This document shows, in pieces, positions 1 through 8,322 of a stretch of DNA of 32,269 nt. Below the pieces are notes generated by a model. The model was not told the origin of the DNA, made no database searches, and was given only the letters and a program-made list of their open reading frames with translations. The translations under genes and the position numbers were made by a program. Numbering within the stretch: the stretch's first letter is position 1; each line of letters starts with the position of its first letter. The DNA is from Pseudonocardia nigra (GTDB lineage Bacteria; Actinomycetota; Actinomycetes; Mycobacteriales; Pseudonocardiaceae): the NCBI RefSeq assembly GCF_019396355.1, contig NZ_JAHKRK010000067.1, positions 1 through 32,269 of the forward strand. The letters are read 5' to 3'.

Positions 1-599
1 AGGCGGTGGGCGACCGCGGCGGCGGCGAGGATCGCCCGGCGCCGGGCGAGGTCGACGCCGGCGCGGTGCCACTCCCAGTCCGGGACGTCCCGGATCTGCG
101 CCGGCGTCGGGGGCACGCGCATCCCCGCGGGCGCGGGCCCCGGTGGCGGGTCGCCGAAGCGGTGGCACAGCTCCCGCCACGACCGGCGCGCCTCGGTCCC
201 GGTGACCTTCTGTTCCAGGACGGACGGCACCAGCACGTCCCACACGCGGCCGGACGCGCCGAACCGCAGGCCCCGCATGCGGCGGGCGGCGTCGGCGACC
301 AGCGGGTGGTGGGCGACGAACTCCTCCGGCCGGTCGGCTGCCCCGAGCAGCGCGGGGAGGTCGTCCAGGGACCACTGCGCGCCCGGGCCCCAGGCGCTCA
401 TCACCACCGTGCCGTCGGCCCGCCGGTGCAGCCGGGTGGTGGCCGGCCCGTCGGGCGTGGTGGAGACGCGCCAGATCGCCGCACCCTCGGCGGCCGACCG
501 CCATGCGGGGTCACCGCGGCCGCGGCGCAGCGGCGCGAGCACCCCGGCGAGGTCGAGCGGGAAGTCGGGCCGCCATTCCCGCGCCTCCGGCTCACACAT
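1..599 (-). CDS. DNA-3-methyladenine glycosylase family protein (partial)
   Basis: The reading frame opens at the ATG at 599 and runs off the left edge of the window after about 199 codons, so the C-terminus is missing. The visible part contains the block LVPSVLEQKVTGTEARRSW followed by CHRFGDPPPGPAP, GMRVPPTPAQI and DWEWHRAGVDLARRR. I recognise these as typical of the actinobacterial AlkA-like helix-hairpin-helix glycosylases, which remove alkylated purines in base-excision repair. The catalytic Asp that ends the HhH-GPD domain would lie outside the window. The start codon overlaps the last 8 nt of manC, suggesting translational coupling at the end of the minus-strand run. The family assignment rests on remembered motifs, and the missing C-terminus is the main uncertainty. 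Confidence 0.75.
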   Translation of the reverse strand, partial: MCEPEAREWRPDFPLDLAGVLAPLRRGRGDPAWRSAAEGAAIWRVSTTPDGPATTRLHRRADGTVVMSAWGPGAQWSLDDLPALLGAADRPEEFVAHHPLVADAARRMRGLRFGASGRVWDVLVPSVLEQKVTGTEARRSWRELCHRFGDPPPGPAPAGMRVPPTPAQIRDVPDWEWHRAGVDLARRRAILAAAAVAHR

Positions 600-1665
600 C
601 GGGGGAGAATCGCACCCCGTGCGGTGGCAGCACCACGTCCGGCCAGATCCGCAGGCCGCCGCGCAGCTCGCAGTGCGCCCCGACGACCGCGCGGTCGCCC
701 ACGACGGTGTCGGTGACCAGCGCGCCCTCGTCGACCCGCGCGCCCGCGCCGATCACGGCGTGCTCGACCACCGCCCCCGCCCCGACGACGGCGCCGTCGA
801 ACAGCATCGAGCCCTCGACGCGCGCGCCCTCGCCGATCGTCACCCCGCGCCCGACCGTGGTACCGCCGAACACGAGCGCCCCGTCGGCGACCTGCGCACC
901 GTCGAGCTGCAGGGCCTCGCCGGTGGGACCGGGCAGCGCCGCCGACGGGGCGACACCGCGCACGAGGTCGGCCGAGCCGTGGATCAGGTCGGCCGGCGTG
1001 CCCATGTCGCGCCAGTAGGCGTTGTCGACGTGCCCGGACACGCGGGCGCCCGCCGCCAGCAGCCCGGGGAACGTCTCCCGCTCCACCGACACCGGCCGCC
1101 CGTCCGGGATCGACTCGATCACCGAGCGGCGGAAGACGTAGCAACCCGCGTTGATCTGGTCGGTGGGCGGGTCCTCGGTCTTCTCCAGGAACTCCAGCAC
1201 CTGCCCGTCGGCGTCGGTGGGCACGCAGCCGTAGGCCCGTGGGTCCTGGACGCGCACCAGGTGCAGGGTGACGTCGGCGTCGGTGCTGCGGTGCGTGTCG
1301 ACCACGGCGTTCAGGTCGGTGCCGCACAGGACGTCACCGTTGAACACCAGGACGTGGTCGGTGCTGAGGTACTTGGCGACGTTGCGGATGCCCCCGCCGG
1401 TGCCCAGCGGCTGGTCCTCGACCACGTACTCGATCTCCAGGCCCAGGGCGGTGCCGTCCCCGAAGTGGTCGGAGAACGTCTCCGCCAGATAGGAGGTGCC
1501 GAGGACGGCCCGGCGGACCCCGGCCTCGCGGATCCGGGACAACAGGTGCGCCAGGAACGGCACTCCGGCCGTGGGGAGCATCGGCTTGGGAGCCGACAGA
1601 GTGAGCGGGCGCAGGCGCGTCCCCTTGCCGCCGACCAGCACCACGGCTTCGACGTCGTGCAGCAC
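592..1665 (-). CDS. manC: Mannose-1-phosphate guanylyltransferase (GDP-mannose pyrophosphorylase)
   Basis: The 357-residue protein has the nucleotidyltransferase signature GGKGTRLRPLT near residue 13, the phrase VFNGDVLCGTDLN for the metal-binding Asp, and a C-terminal hexapeptide-rich region (about residues 235-345, repeated G-A-x-V patterns) expected to form a left-handed beta-helix. It should make GDP-mannose from mannose-1-phosphate and GTP for mannosylated lipids, glycans and glycoproteins. The length and domain order match mycobacterial Rv3264c, sometimes called manB. The start is a GTG at 1665, preceded by GAGGAG at 5 nt spacing. It lies 32 nt downstream of the WbbL-like gene, as in mycobacteria. 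The exact nucleotide (GTP rather than dTTP or UTP) follows from synteny and is not read directly from the sequence. Confidence 0.88.
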   Translation of the reverse strand: MLHDVEAVVLVGGKGTRLRPLTLSAPKPMLPTAGVPFLAHLLSRIREAGVRRAVLGTSYLAETFSDHFGDGTALGLEIEYVVEDQPLGTGGGIRNVAKYLSTDHVLVFNGDVLCGTDLNAVVDTHRSTDADVTLHLVRVQDPRAYGCVPTDADGQVLEFLEKTEDPPTDQINAGCYVFRRSVIESIPDGRPVSVERETFPGLLAAGARVSGHVDNAYWRDMGTPADLIHGSADLVRGVAPSAALPGPTGEALQLDGAQVADGALVFGGTTVGRGVTIGEGARVEGSMLFDGAVVGAGAVVEHAVIGAGARVDEGALVTDTVVGDRAVVGAHCELRGGLRIWPDVVLPPHGVRFSPDV

Positions 1666-1697
1666 GCGTTCTCCTCAGCTCTCGTCTTCTCGCCCGA

Positions 1698-2465
1698 TCA
1701 GGCCCGGCGCACGCGGGCCGCGAGCGCCTGCAGCGCCCGCACGGAGGCGGGGCCGCGGTCGCGCACGTAGCGGCGCAGGCCGTCCCCGTGCGGCTCCAGG
1801 ATGCCGTGCCCGTCCGACGGGCGGACGATCGCCTCGACGGAGGGCACGTGGACGACCAGCCATCCCGACCTGCCCAACCGGTCACCGAGGTCGACGTCGG
1901 ACATTCCGACGGGCCCGGGCGCGCCCAGGTAGCGCGGATCGAAGCCGTCCACCGAGTCCCACGCCACCCGGCGCACCAGGACGCAGGTCGTGGCGAGCCA
2001 ACCGGTCGGGCCGGCACCGTTCGCCGCAGGCAGCCGTCCACACAGCAGGTCGGCCGTGGCCGGCACGGCGCCCGCCGACGCCACCACCCGGTCCGCGGTG
2101 TCGCGCAGCCGCGGCCCGAGCAGCCCGGCCCGGGGGTGGCGCGCCGCCACGTCCCGGAGCGCGTCGAGCGCCCCGGCGGCCGGCCGGACGTGCGGGTCGA
2201 CCAGGGCGACCCAGCCGACCGTGTCCGGGAGGGCGGCGACGGCGCGGTTCACGGCGGCGGGCCGGCCCACGTCCTCCCGCAGCCGCAGCAGCTCCGCCCC
2301 GTCGGGCAGGGCGAGGGGCCCGGTGGAGACGACCACGACCCGGGCCGGACGCGCGGTGGCGGCCCGGACGGCGCCGAGGACCCCGTCGAGGTCCGCCGCG
2401 GCGGAGCGCACCACGACGACCACGGCGAGCTCGTCGCCGTAGTCCCGGAGCGCCCCCTCGTCCAC
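1698..2465 (-). CDS. WbbL-like family 2 glycosyltransferase (putative rhamnosyltransferase)
   Basis: This is a GT2 (GT-A fold) protein of 255 residues. Residues 13-20 form the first beta-strand (LAVVVVVR). The nucleotide-sugar metal site appears as VDPHV around D90, where a stricter DxD motif would be expected. An SDVDL block (D190, D192) probably holds the catalytic base, followed by a C-terminal HGDGLRRYVRDR. Position next to manC corresponds to Rv3265c wbbL1, which adds rhamnose to GlcNAc-PP-decaprenol in the arabinogalactan linker. The protein is about 45 residues shorter than I remember for mycobacterial WbbL, and rmlD is not beside it, so the acceptor is uncertain. The start is GTG at 2465 with a weak GGGTGG upstream. 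Confidence 0.72.
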   Translation of the reverse strand: MDEGALRDYGDELAVVVVVRSAAADLDGVLGAVRAATARPARVVVVSTGPLALPDGAELLRLREDVGRPAAVNRAVAALPDTVGWVALVDPHVRPAAGALDALRDVAARHPRAGLLGPRLRDTADRVVASAGAVPATADLLCGRLPAANGAGPTGWLATTCVLVRRVAWDSVDGFDPRYLGAPGPVGMSDVDLGDRLGRSGWLVVHVPSVEAIVRPSDGHGILEPHGDGLRRYVRDRGPASVRALQALAARVRRA

Positions 2466-2492
2466 GGCGCGCCACCCTACTGGGGGTCGCCG

Positions 2493-3329
2493 TCAGTACT
2501 CCTCCTCCCCGCCGTCCAGCTCGACGATCGCGTCCTGCGCGGCGCGGTCCCCCGCGTCGGCCGCCGCCTGCAGGTACGGGCGGGCCTCGTCCGGTCTGCC
2601 CTCGTCGAGCAGGAAGCGACCGAGCGTGAAGTCCGCGCCGGGTTCGGCGTGGCGGTGCGCCTCCCGGTACTCCAGTTCGGCGCCTTCCGCGTCCCCGCGC
2701 GCGACGAGCAGGAACTGTCCGTACGCGGTGTGCGCCAGCAGGGCGCCGAGGTCGGCGGCGCGGCGGTAGAGCGCCTCCGCCTCGTCGCCCCGGCCCTCCA
2801 GGGCCCGCGCATCCGCCAGCGCGACGACCGTGTCCGGGAGGCTGTCGTCGGCGTACTGCTCCGCGGCCGTCACGGCCGACCACAGGTCGCCCGCCTCCAG
2901 GTGTACCGCCACGAGGTTCGCCGCGGCCTGCTGGTCGCCCGCGTCGGCGGCCTGCGCGAGCATGTGCACCGCCTCCCGCAGCCGCCCCTCGTCGCGGAGC
3001 AGGATGCCCAGATCGTTGGCCGCGGCGAGCTCGCCGGACTCGACGGCCAGCCGCAGCACGGTTTCGGCTCGCTCGCGCTCGCCGAGCTCCGCCAGCGCCA
3101 CGCCGAGCCGCCCCGCGTAGTCGATCCGGCCCTGCTCGACGAGCGGCGTGAGCCACTCGACCGCCGCCCGCCAGCTCCCGCTGTCGAGATAGGCGCGCAC
3201 CAGCAGGTCCGACGCCGACGCCTCACCCGCGGCGACGGCCTGCCGCAGCACCTCGACGGCGTCGAGCGCCCGGCCGGCGTCGAGCAGGGCGGCCCCCTCG
3301 GCGGAGAGGGGTTCGGGAGGTGTGGTCAT
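2493..3329 (-). CDS. Tetratricopeptide / Sel1-like repeat protein
   Basis: The 278-residue protein consists almost wholly of paired Ala- and Leu-rich helices in units of about 34-36 residues, with recurring phrases such as GRLREAVHMLAQAADAGD, GRGDEAEALYRRAADLGA and GRPDEARPYLQAAADAGD. These are typical of TPR or Sel1 solenoids, which are protein-protein interaction scaffolds. There is no signal peptide or membrane segment, so it is probably cytoplasmic. The ATG at 3329 is chosen because GAGGGG lies 6 nt upstream; an in-frame ATG at 3365 has no such support. It sits between two glycosyltransferase genes in the same direction, so it may scaffold or regulate a polysaccharide assembly step. That role is inference only. 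Confidence 0.75.
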   Translation of the reverse strand: MTTPPEPLSAEGAALLDAGRALDAVEVLRQAVAAGEASASDLLVRAYLDSGSWRAAVEWLTPLVEQGRIDYAGRLGVALAELGERERAETVLRLAVESGELAAANDLGILLRDEGRLREAVHMLAQAADAGDQQAAANLVAVHLEAGDLWSAVTAAEQYADDSLPDTVVALADARALEGRGDEAEALYRRAADLGALLAHTAYGQFLLVARGDAEGAELEYREAHRHAEPGADFTLGRFLLDEGRPDEARPYLQAAADAGDRAAQDAIVELDGGEEEY

Positions 3330-3380
3330 CACTGTCCCCTCGATCGAGGGAAGCGATGGTGCCACCGACCGGTGCGACGG

Positions 3381-4208
3381 TTACCGGGAGTACGTCGCGA
3401 CGACCTTCCGGTAGGCCATTCGACGGATGCGCTCGGGGACCAACCGGTAGCCTCCGCGAACGACGACGTTGCGGGCGTACTCGCGGCGGCTGGTGAACCG
3501 CATCCGGCGGAACCGCCGCTGCAGGGCCAGCTCCGCCCGCAGCTGTCCCAGCCCACCGCGCCGCGCGTAGGCACCCGCGCCGACCCGGTAGAGGACCAGC
3601 GGCTCGGCCACGTTCGCCACCCGCGCGCCCGTGAGCAGCATCTTGGCCCAGAGCAGGTAGTCCTCCATCAGCGCGAAGTCGGTGTAGCCGCCGACGGCAC
3701 GCACCAGCTCCCCGCGGTAGACGACGGTCGGGTGGTTGAACGGGTCGGCGAACCGGGCCCGGACGCGGATGTCCTCGGGGTCGGTGGGCGGCGTGCGGGT
3801 GCCCACCACCCGGTCGGGCTCGTCGGCGAACTCCAGCAGGCCGGACCCGACGAGGTCGACTCCCGACTCGATGATCGGCAGCTGGACGGCGAAGCGGTGC
3901 GGCAGGCTGATGTCGTCGGCGTCCATCCGCGCCACGATGTCGTGGCGGCACGCCGCGAGGCCGGCGTCGAGCGCCGGGCCGAGCCCGACGTTGTGCTCCA
4001 GCGCCACCACGTCCACCGGCACGGGGCTCTCCGCGGTCAGCTCCGCGATCCGCGCGGCGAGCGCCGCGTCGACCGGGCCGTCACGCACGATGACGACCTG
4101 GTCGGGCCGGCGCGTCTGGCCGTCCACGGTGGACCGGAACGCCTCGGCGAGGAAATCCGGCCGGTCGCCGGCCCAGACCGGCAGCAACAGCGACAGCCCC
4201 TCGGGCAC
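3381..4208 (-). CDS. Family 2 glycosyltransferase
   Basis: A GT-A fold GT2 enzyme of 275 residues. It opens with LSLLLPVWAGDRPDFLAEA, carries the metal-binding RMDADDIS (D96, D98), and has GGYTDFALMEDYLLWAKML, in which E182-D183 is the expected catalytic-base region. The C-terminus is strongly basic (RRFRRMRFTSRREYARN), fitting membrane-peripheral action on a lipid-linked acceptor. I prefer the GTG at 4208, because AGGGGAG lies just upstream; a longer version from the GTG at 4250 lacks a ribosome-binding site and adds only a basic non-conserved leader. It is the first gene of the minus-strand run down to manC and diverges from the LCP gene across 165 bp. Sugar donor and acceptor cannot be told from the sequence. 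Confidence 0.82.
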   Translation of the reverse strand: MPEGLSLLLPVWAGDRPDFLAEAFRSTVDGQTRRPDQVVIVRDGPVDAALAARIAELTAESPVPVDVVALEHNVGLGPALDAGLAACRHDIVARMDADDISLPHRFAVQLPIIESGVDLVGSGLLEFADEPDRVVGTRTPPTDPEDIRVRARFADPFNHPTVVYRGELVRAVGGYTDFALMEDYLLWAKMLLTGARVANVAEPLVLYRVGAGAYARRGGLGQLRAELALQRRFRRMRFTSRREYARNVVVRGGYRLVPERIRRMAYRKVVATYSR

Positions 4209-4373
4209 CCGACGCTCCCCTCGTCTCCCGGGTTTCCGCCCGGGACTCACCGTGCGTGACCGCGCCGGCAGCGACGGCGGTCACCCGCGACACGCGCAGC
4301 GCCGTCCGCGGCGAGCGCGTCCGATGTTGCACCCTAGGAGAACGGGCAGCGGCGTGGATCGGAGGTGGGTGGA

Positions 4374-6071
4374 GTGGTCGGACGGGAACCGCCCCGCCCT
4401 CCGGGCACGGACCGGTGGCGCAGCACCCCCACCCGCGGTGCCGCGCGGCGCGGGTCCGCCTCGTGGTCGGCCCCGGAGGCGCGCCGGCCCCGTCCGGCTT
4501 CCGGCGCCCCTCGCACCCCCGCCCGGGGCGGGCACCCGGCGGCCGGAGCGAGCCGCTCCCGCACGACGCCGCCCCGCACCCCGCGCCCGTCGGCCGCCCG
4601 CGCTGACGCCACCCCGGACCCCACCCGGCGCACGCTGCGGTGGCGGATCAAGATCGCGCTGGTGGTGGCGTCGACGCTGGTGATGACGCTCACCGGTGCC
4701 GCATGGGGTCTCTACCGCGACATCACCGCCGGGATCACCACCACGGACGTCATCGCGGGCGGTGGCGACGGCGGCGCGCAGAACATCCTCCTGGTCGGGG
4801 TCGACAGCCGCACCGACGCCCAGGGCAACCCGCTGCCGCCCGAGGTGCAGGAGATGCTCTCGAGCGGCGCCGACACCGGGGTGCTGAACTCCGACACGAT
4901 CATCCTGTTGCACGTGCCGGAGGGCGGGGGCGCGGCGATCGCGTTCTCCGTCCCCCGGGACAGCTATGTCGACATCCCGGGCTACCGCCGCGACAAGATC
5001 AACGCCGCGTACCCCGTGACGAAGGCGCGCGCCGCCGGGGAACTGCGGGCCGACGGCGTGCGCGATCCCGAGCGCATCGAGGCCGAGTCGGCCCGGACCG
5101 GGCGCAGCACGCTGATCCGCGCGGTGGAGGGCCTCACCGGGCTCACCGTCGACCACTACGCCGAGATCAACCTGCTCGGCTTCTACAACCTCACCAACGC
5201 GATCGGCGGTGTCGATGTCTGCCTCCGCAACCCGGTGAACGACGTGTTGTCCGGCGCCCACTTCGCGGCGGGCCCGCAGACGATCTCCGGGGCAGACGCG
5301 CTCGCGTTCGTCCGCCAACGCCACGGGCTGCCCGACGGCGACCTGTCGCGGATCCGCCGCCAGCAGGTCTTCCTCGCCGCGGTGGCCGACAAGATCCTCT
5401 CGGCCGGCACGTTGACCGACCCCGGCACGCTCGGTTCGCTCATCGAGGTCGCGCAGCAGTCGCTCGTGATCGACGAGGGCTGGGACCTGCTCGCCTTCGC
5501 CCAGCAGGCCTCGGACATCGCCGCCGGGAACATCGAGTTCATGACGATCCCCACCCAGGGCCTGGACACCAACGCCCGCGGGGACGTCGTGCTGGTCGAC
5601 CGCGGCGAGGTGCGCTCGTTCGTCGACCAGCAGATCGCCGAGCAGCAGCGGGCCGCCGAGGAGGCGCGGGAGGAACCGCCCCCGCCACCGCCGCCGGTCG
5701 ACGTGATCGCGTCGCGCTACGTCGTGGACGTCCGCAACGGCTCCGACACCTCCGGGCTCGCCGCCGCGGTGGACGAGCACATGCGCAACCTGGGCTTCAC
5801 GCCCGGAACCGTGGACAACACCGAGCCGACCGAGACCTCGGTGGTCCGCTACACGGGATCGGACGAGGAGGCCGCCCAGGCCGTGGCCGAGCAGCTCGGC
5901 GGGATCGACGTCGAGAGCAGCAGCGAGATCACCCGCGGCCACCTGCTCGTCGTGCTCGGGGCCGACTTCGACCCGGCCGTCGTGCCCACGATGGGCGAGC
6001 CGACGCCGACGCCGACGGCGGAGGCCGAAGAGGAAGTGATCACGGCCGCGGGAGTGCCCTGCATCGACTGA
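4374..6071 (+). CDS. LytR-CpsA-Psr (LCP) family cell-wall glycopolymer ligase
   Basis: A 565-residue membrane-anchored protein. Residues 1-90 are a Pro/Arg/Ser-rich disordered cytoplasmic tail, and residues 92-111 form one transmembrane helix. The LCP domain covers roughly 137-390 (ILLVGVDSRTD, LNSDTIILLHV, VPRDSYVDIPG, DKINAAY, AFVRQRHGLPDGDLSRIRRQQ). After a poly-Pro hinge comes a LytR_C domain (about 450-540), then an acidic/Thr tail ending in Cys-Ile-Asp. LCP enzymes transfer glycopolymers from polyprenyl pyrophosphate to peptidoglycan; in mycobacteria this is arabinogalactan ligation, and Rv3267 is the positional match. The start is the GTG at 4374 because GGAGGTG lies 7 nt upstream. The GTG at 4365 lies inside that ribosome-binding site and is unlikely. 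Confidence 0.9.
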   Translation: MVGREPPRPPGTDRWRSTPTRGAARRGSASWSAPEARRPRPASGAPRTPARGGHPAAGASRSRTTPPRTPRPSAARADATPDPTRRTLRWRIKIALVVASTLVMTLTGAAWGLYRDITAGITTTDVIAGGGDGGAQNILLVGVDSRTDAQGNPLPPEVQEMLSSGADTGVLNSDTIILLHVPEGGGAAIAFSVPRDSYVDIPGYRRDKINAAYPVTKARAAGELRADGVRDPERIEAESARTGRSTLIRAVEGLTGLTVDHYAEINLLGFYNLTNAIGGVDVCLRNPVNDVLSGAHFAAGPQTISGADALAFVRQRHGLPDGDLSRIRRQQVFLAAVADKILSAGTLTDPGTLGSLIEVAQQSLVIDEGWDLLAFAQQASDIAAGNIEFMTIPTQGLDTNARGDVVLVDRGEVRSFVDQQIAEQQRAAEEAREEPPPPPPPVDVIASRYVVDVRNGSDTSGLAAAVDEHMRNLGFTPGTVDNTEPTETSVVRYTGSDEEAAQAVAEQLGGIDVESSSEITRGHLLVVLGADFDPAVVPTMGEPTPTPTAEAEEEVITAAGVPCID

Positions 6072-6085
6072 CCTACGGTGAACGG

Positions 6086-6808
6086 GTGACGCTCACCGCC
6101 GCCCTGCTGGACCCGCTGCGCACGGGTCCGGCCGCCGCCCGCCCGCTGATCACCTACTACGACGACGCGACCGGCGAGCGGATCGAGCTGTCGGCGGTGA
6201 CCACCGCCAACTGGGCCGCGAAGGCCGCGAACCTGCTGCGCGACGAGTGCGACGTCGAGCCGGGCACCCCCGTCGCGGTGCTCCTGCCCGCGCACTGGCA
6301 GACCGCCGCGGTGCTGCTCGCCGCGTGGTGGTGCGGGGCCGAGATCGTCGCGGAGCCCGGGGACGCCGAGTGGGTGCTGTGCGACGCCGACCGCGTCGAC
6401 CTGGCGCTCGCCGCCGCGCCCGGGGGCGGGATCGTCGCGCTGTCGCTCGACGCGTTCGGGAAGGGCCTGTCCGGCCTGCCCGCCGGGGTGATCGACTTCG
6501 CGACCGAGGTGCGCACGCACGGCGACGACTTCGTGCCGTGGGCCCCCGTGCCCGACTCCGCGCCCGCGCTGGCCGGGGCGTCGGTGGCCGACGTGCTCGC
6601 CGACGCCCGCTCGCGCGCCGCGGCGCGCGGCCTCACCGCCTCCGACCGGGTGCTCTCGACCCTCGAGTGGTCCACGCCCGACGGCCTCGGCGACGGCCTG
6701 CTCGCGGTGCTCGCGGCGGGCGCGTCGCTGGTGCAGTGCCGCAACGCCGACGAGGAGCGCCTCGACCACCGGGCCGAGACCGAGCGCGTGACGACCTGCC
6801 TGGGCTGA
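6086..6808 (+). CDS. TIGR03089 family protein (AMP-binding-enzyme-like)
   Basis: The 240-residue protein matches the actinobacterial TIGR03089 family by its position after the LCP gene (Rv3268 in mycobacteria) and by features such as LITYYDDATGERIELS, TTANWAAKAANLLRDEC, GTPVAVLLPAHWQTAAVLLAAWWCGAE and the ending WSTPDGLGDGLLAVLAAGASLVQC. It resembles the N-terminal part of acyl-adenylate-forming enzymes. The P-loop-like adenylation motif and the whole C-terminal lid are absent, so ATP-dependent ligase activity is unlikely. The function is unknown. The GTG start at 6086 lies 14 nt after the LCP stop, suggesting co-transcription; its ribosome-binding site is weak. It ends just before a long hairpin that separates it from the convergent oxidoreductase gene. 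Confidence 0.78.
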   Translation: MTLTAALLDPLRTGPAAARPLITYYDDATGERIELSAVTTANWAAKAANLLRDECDVEPGTPVAVLLPAHWQTAAVLLAAWWCGAEIVAEPGDAEWVLCDADRVDLALAAAPGGGIVALSLDAFGKGLSGLPAGVIDFATEVRTHGDDFVPWAPVPDSAPALAGASVADVLADARSRAAARGLTASDRVLSTLEWSTPDGLGDGLLAVLAAGASLVQCRNADEERLDHRAETERVTTCLG

Positions 6809-6849
6809 GCGCGGTCCGGCCGGCACCGGCTCCGCCGCACACCGCGGGT

Positions 6850-6904
6850 GGGCCGCACACACCGCCGGCGGTGGGTGCCGTCCACCGACGGTGTGTGCGG
6901 TCCC
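6850..6904. terminator. Bidirectional hairpin terminator between convergent genes
   Basis: A long inverted repeat fills the gap between two convergent genes. Positions 6850-6864 pair with 6889-6904 with a single bulged base, and an inner stem 6869-6874/6882-6887 closes on a 7-nt loop. There is no U-tract, which is usual for high-GC actinobacteria. It would serve the TIGR03089 gene on the plus strand and is placed at the end of the oxidoreductase gene on the minus strand. Confidence 0.8.
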
Positions 6905-6905
6905 C

Positions 6906-8285
6906 TCACCCCTCCGGCGGCACGTTCTGGTTCAGGTGGAACACGTTGCCGGGGTCGAGCCGCCGCTTGAGCGCGACCAGCCGCGCCCACGTCCGCTCGC
7001 CGTAGGCCTCGCGGACCCGGCCGGGCCCCTCCCCGCACAGGTGGTTGACGTACCCGCCGCCCGCCGACCAGGGCCGCAGCGCCTCCCACGACCGCCGTGT
7101 CCACGCGCGGTGCTCCTCGCCTTGGTCGGCGGGGTCGGTCCACACGGCCGCGAGGGTGAGCATCGCCGCGGCCTCCCGGTACCGGAACGCGGTCGCGTCC
7201 GGCGCCACCCGCCCGACCGCACCGCCCATGATCCGGACCAGCACCTGCGAGAGCGGGGACGTCATGCCCGCCGCTCTGTCGAGGAGCGTGTCGATCGCCG
7301 CGTCGTCCAGGGGCCCGAGCCACTCCGACCGGACATAGGCGGGCAGGCCGGGCGGGGCGGCCTCGTCGACGATCGACTGCAGGGCGGTGTAGGGCATCGG
7401 CCCGAGCAGGTCGACGGCGGGCGGGGCGAACTGGCGCAGCGGCCGGACGGCCGCCTCGCCCTCGGCCGGCGGACCGACGTAACCGGCCGCGAGCGCCACC
7501 ACCGGACGTCCCTGCAGCTCGGGCGGCACGAACGGCGCGGGCGGCGCCGTGATGATCGCGGCGTTCAGCCCGAGCTCGTCGGGTGCGTCCGCCCCGAGGT
7601 CGAGGAAGGCGCGCAACGCTTCGCCGCCGCGCTCGATCGGATGCAGCAGCATCCCTCCGTACATCGGCACCGGGACCGGGTACAGCCGGAACGTGAACCG
7701 GGTGACGACTCCGAAGTTCCCGCCGCCACCGCGCAGGCCCCAGAGCAGCTCCGGGTCGTCCTGCTCGTCGACGTGCAGGACGGACCCGTCGGCGGTGACG
7801 ACCTCGGCCGCCACCAGGCTGTCGCAGGCCAGCCCGTACGCGCGGGACAGCCAGCCCACGCCACCGCCGAGGGTCAGTCCCGCCACGCCGGTGTCGGAGA
7901 TCTCCCCGCCCGGCACGGCCAGCCCGTGCTCCTGCGCGGCGCGGTCGAACTCCGCCCACAGCACGCCGGGGCCGACGTCGGCCCGCCGCCGAACGGGATC
8001 GACGGCGATCGCCTTCATCGGCGAGAGGTCGATGACCAGGCCGCCCTCGCAGACGGACAGGCCGGGGATGCTGTGCCCACCGCCGCGCACCGCGATCGGC
8101 AGCCCGTGCCGGACCCCGAACCGCACCATGGCGGCGACGTCGGTGGTGGAGCGGCAGCGGGCGACGAAGGCGGGGCGGCGGTCGATCGCCCCGTTCCAGA
8201 CCCGGCGGGCCTGCTCGTAGCCGTCGTCACCGGGGCGGAGCATCGTCCCGGCGAACCCGGTGGGGGCGGGATGCAGAAGCGTCAT
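6906..8285 (-). CDS. FAD-linked oxidoreductase of the berberine-bridge-enzyme type
   Basis: A 459-residue FAD_binding_4 plus BBE-domain protein. RGGGHS (H71) is the expected site of covalent FAD attachment through histidine. GVAGLTLGGGVGWLSR is the second FAD-binding block and LWGLRGGGGNFGVVTRF the third. The C-terminal BBE motif reads RRLDPGNVFHLNQNVPPEG. Residues 124-140 contain no cysteine, so the bicovalent Cys link of some relatives is absent and attachment should be through histidine only. Such enzymes oxidise alcohols, sugars or secondary metabolites with O2; the substrate is unknown. No Tat or Sec signal is visible. The ATG at 8285 gives the expected length, and the ATG at 8243 is an alternative. 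Divergent from the LuxR-type gene, which is the likely regulator. Confidence 0.88.
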   Translation of the reverse strand: MTLLHPAPTGFAGTMLRPGDDGYEQARRVWNGAIDRRPAFVARCRSTTDVAAMVRFGVRHGLPIAVRGGGHSIPGLSVCEGGLVIDLSPMKAIAVDPVRRRADVGPGVLWAEFDRAAQEHGLAVPGGEISDTGVAGLTLGGGVGWLSRAYGLACDSLVAAEVVTADGSVLHVDEQDDPELLWGLRGGGGNFGVVTRFTFRLYPVPVPMYGGMLLHPIERGGEALRAFLDLGADAPDELGLNAAIITAPPAPFVPPELQGRPVVALAAGYVGPPAEGEAAVRPLRQFAPPAVDLLGPMPYTALQSIVDEAAPPGLPAYVRSEWLGPLDDAAIDTLLDRAAGMTSPLSQVLVRIMGGAVGRVAPDATAFRYREAAAMLTLAAVWTDPADQGEEHRAWTRRSWEALRPWSAGGGYVNHLCGEGPGRVREAYGERTWARLVALKRRLDPGNVFHLNQNVPPEG

Positions 8286-8322
8286 GCACCGAGGGTGCGG
8301 CGGGCACGACCGGCGAGGACAT

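Noticed and set aside
1788..4259. Very long plus-strand open frame (823 codons) opposite the glycosyltransferase genes
   Set aside because: High-GC third-position bias creates long antisense frames. Its product is Arg/Pro/His/Gln-rich with no domain, while the minus strand has recognisable glycosyltransferase and TPR proteins.
4209..4373. Possible sigma-70-like promoter in the divergent gap before the LCP gene
   Set aside because: TTGCAC near 4326 lacks a -10 partner at suitable spacing. I could not support a specific promoter.
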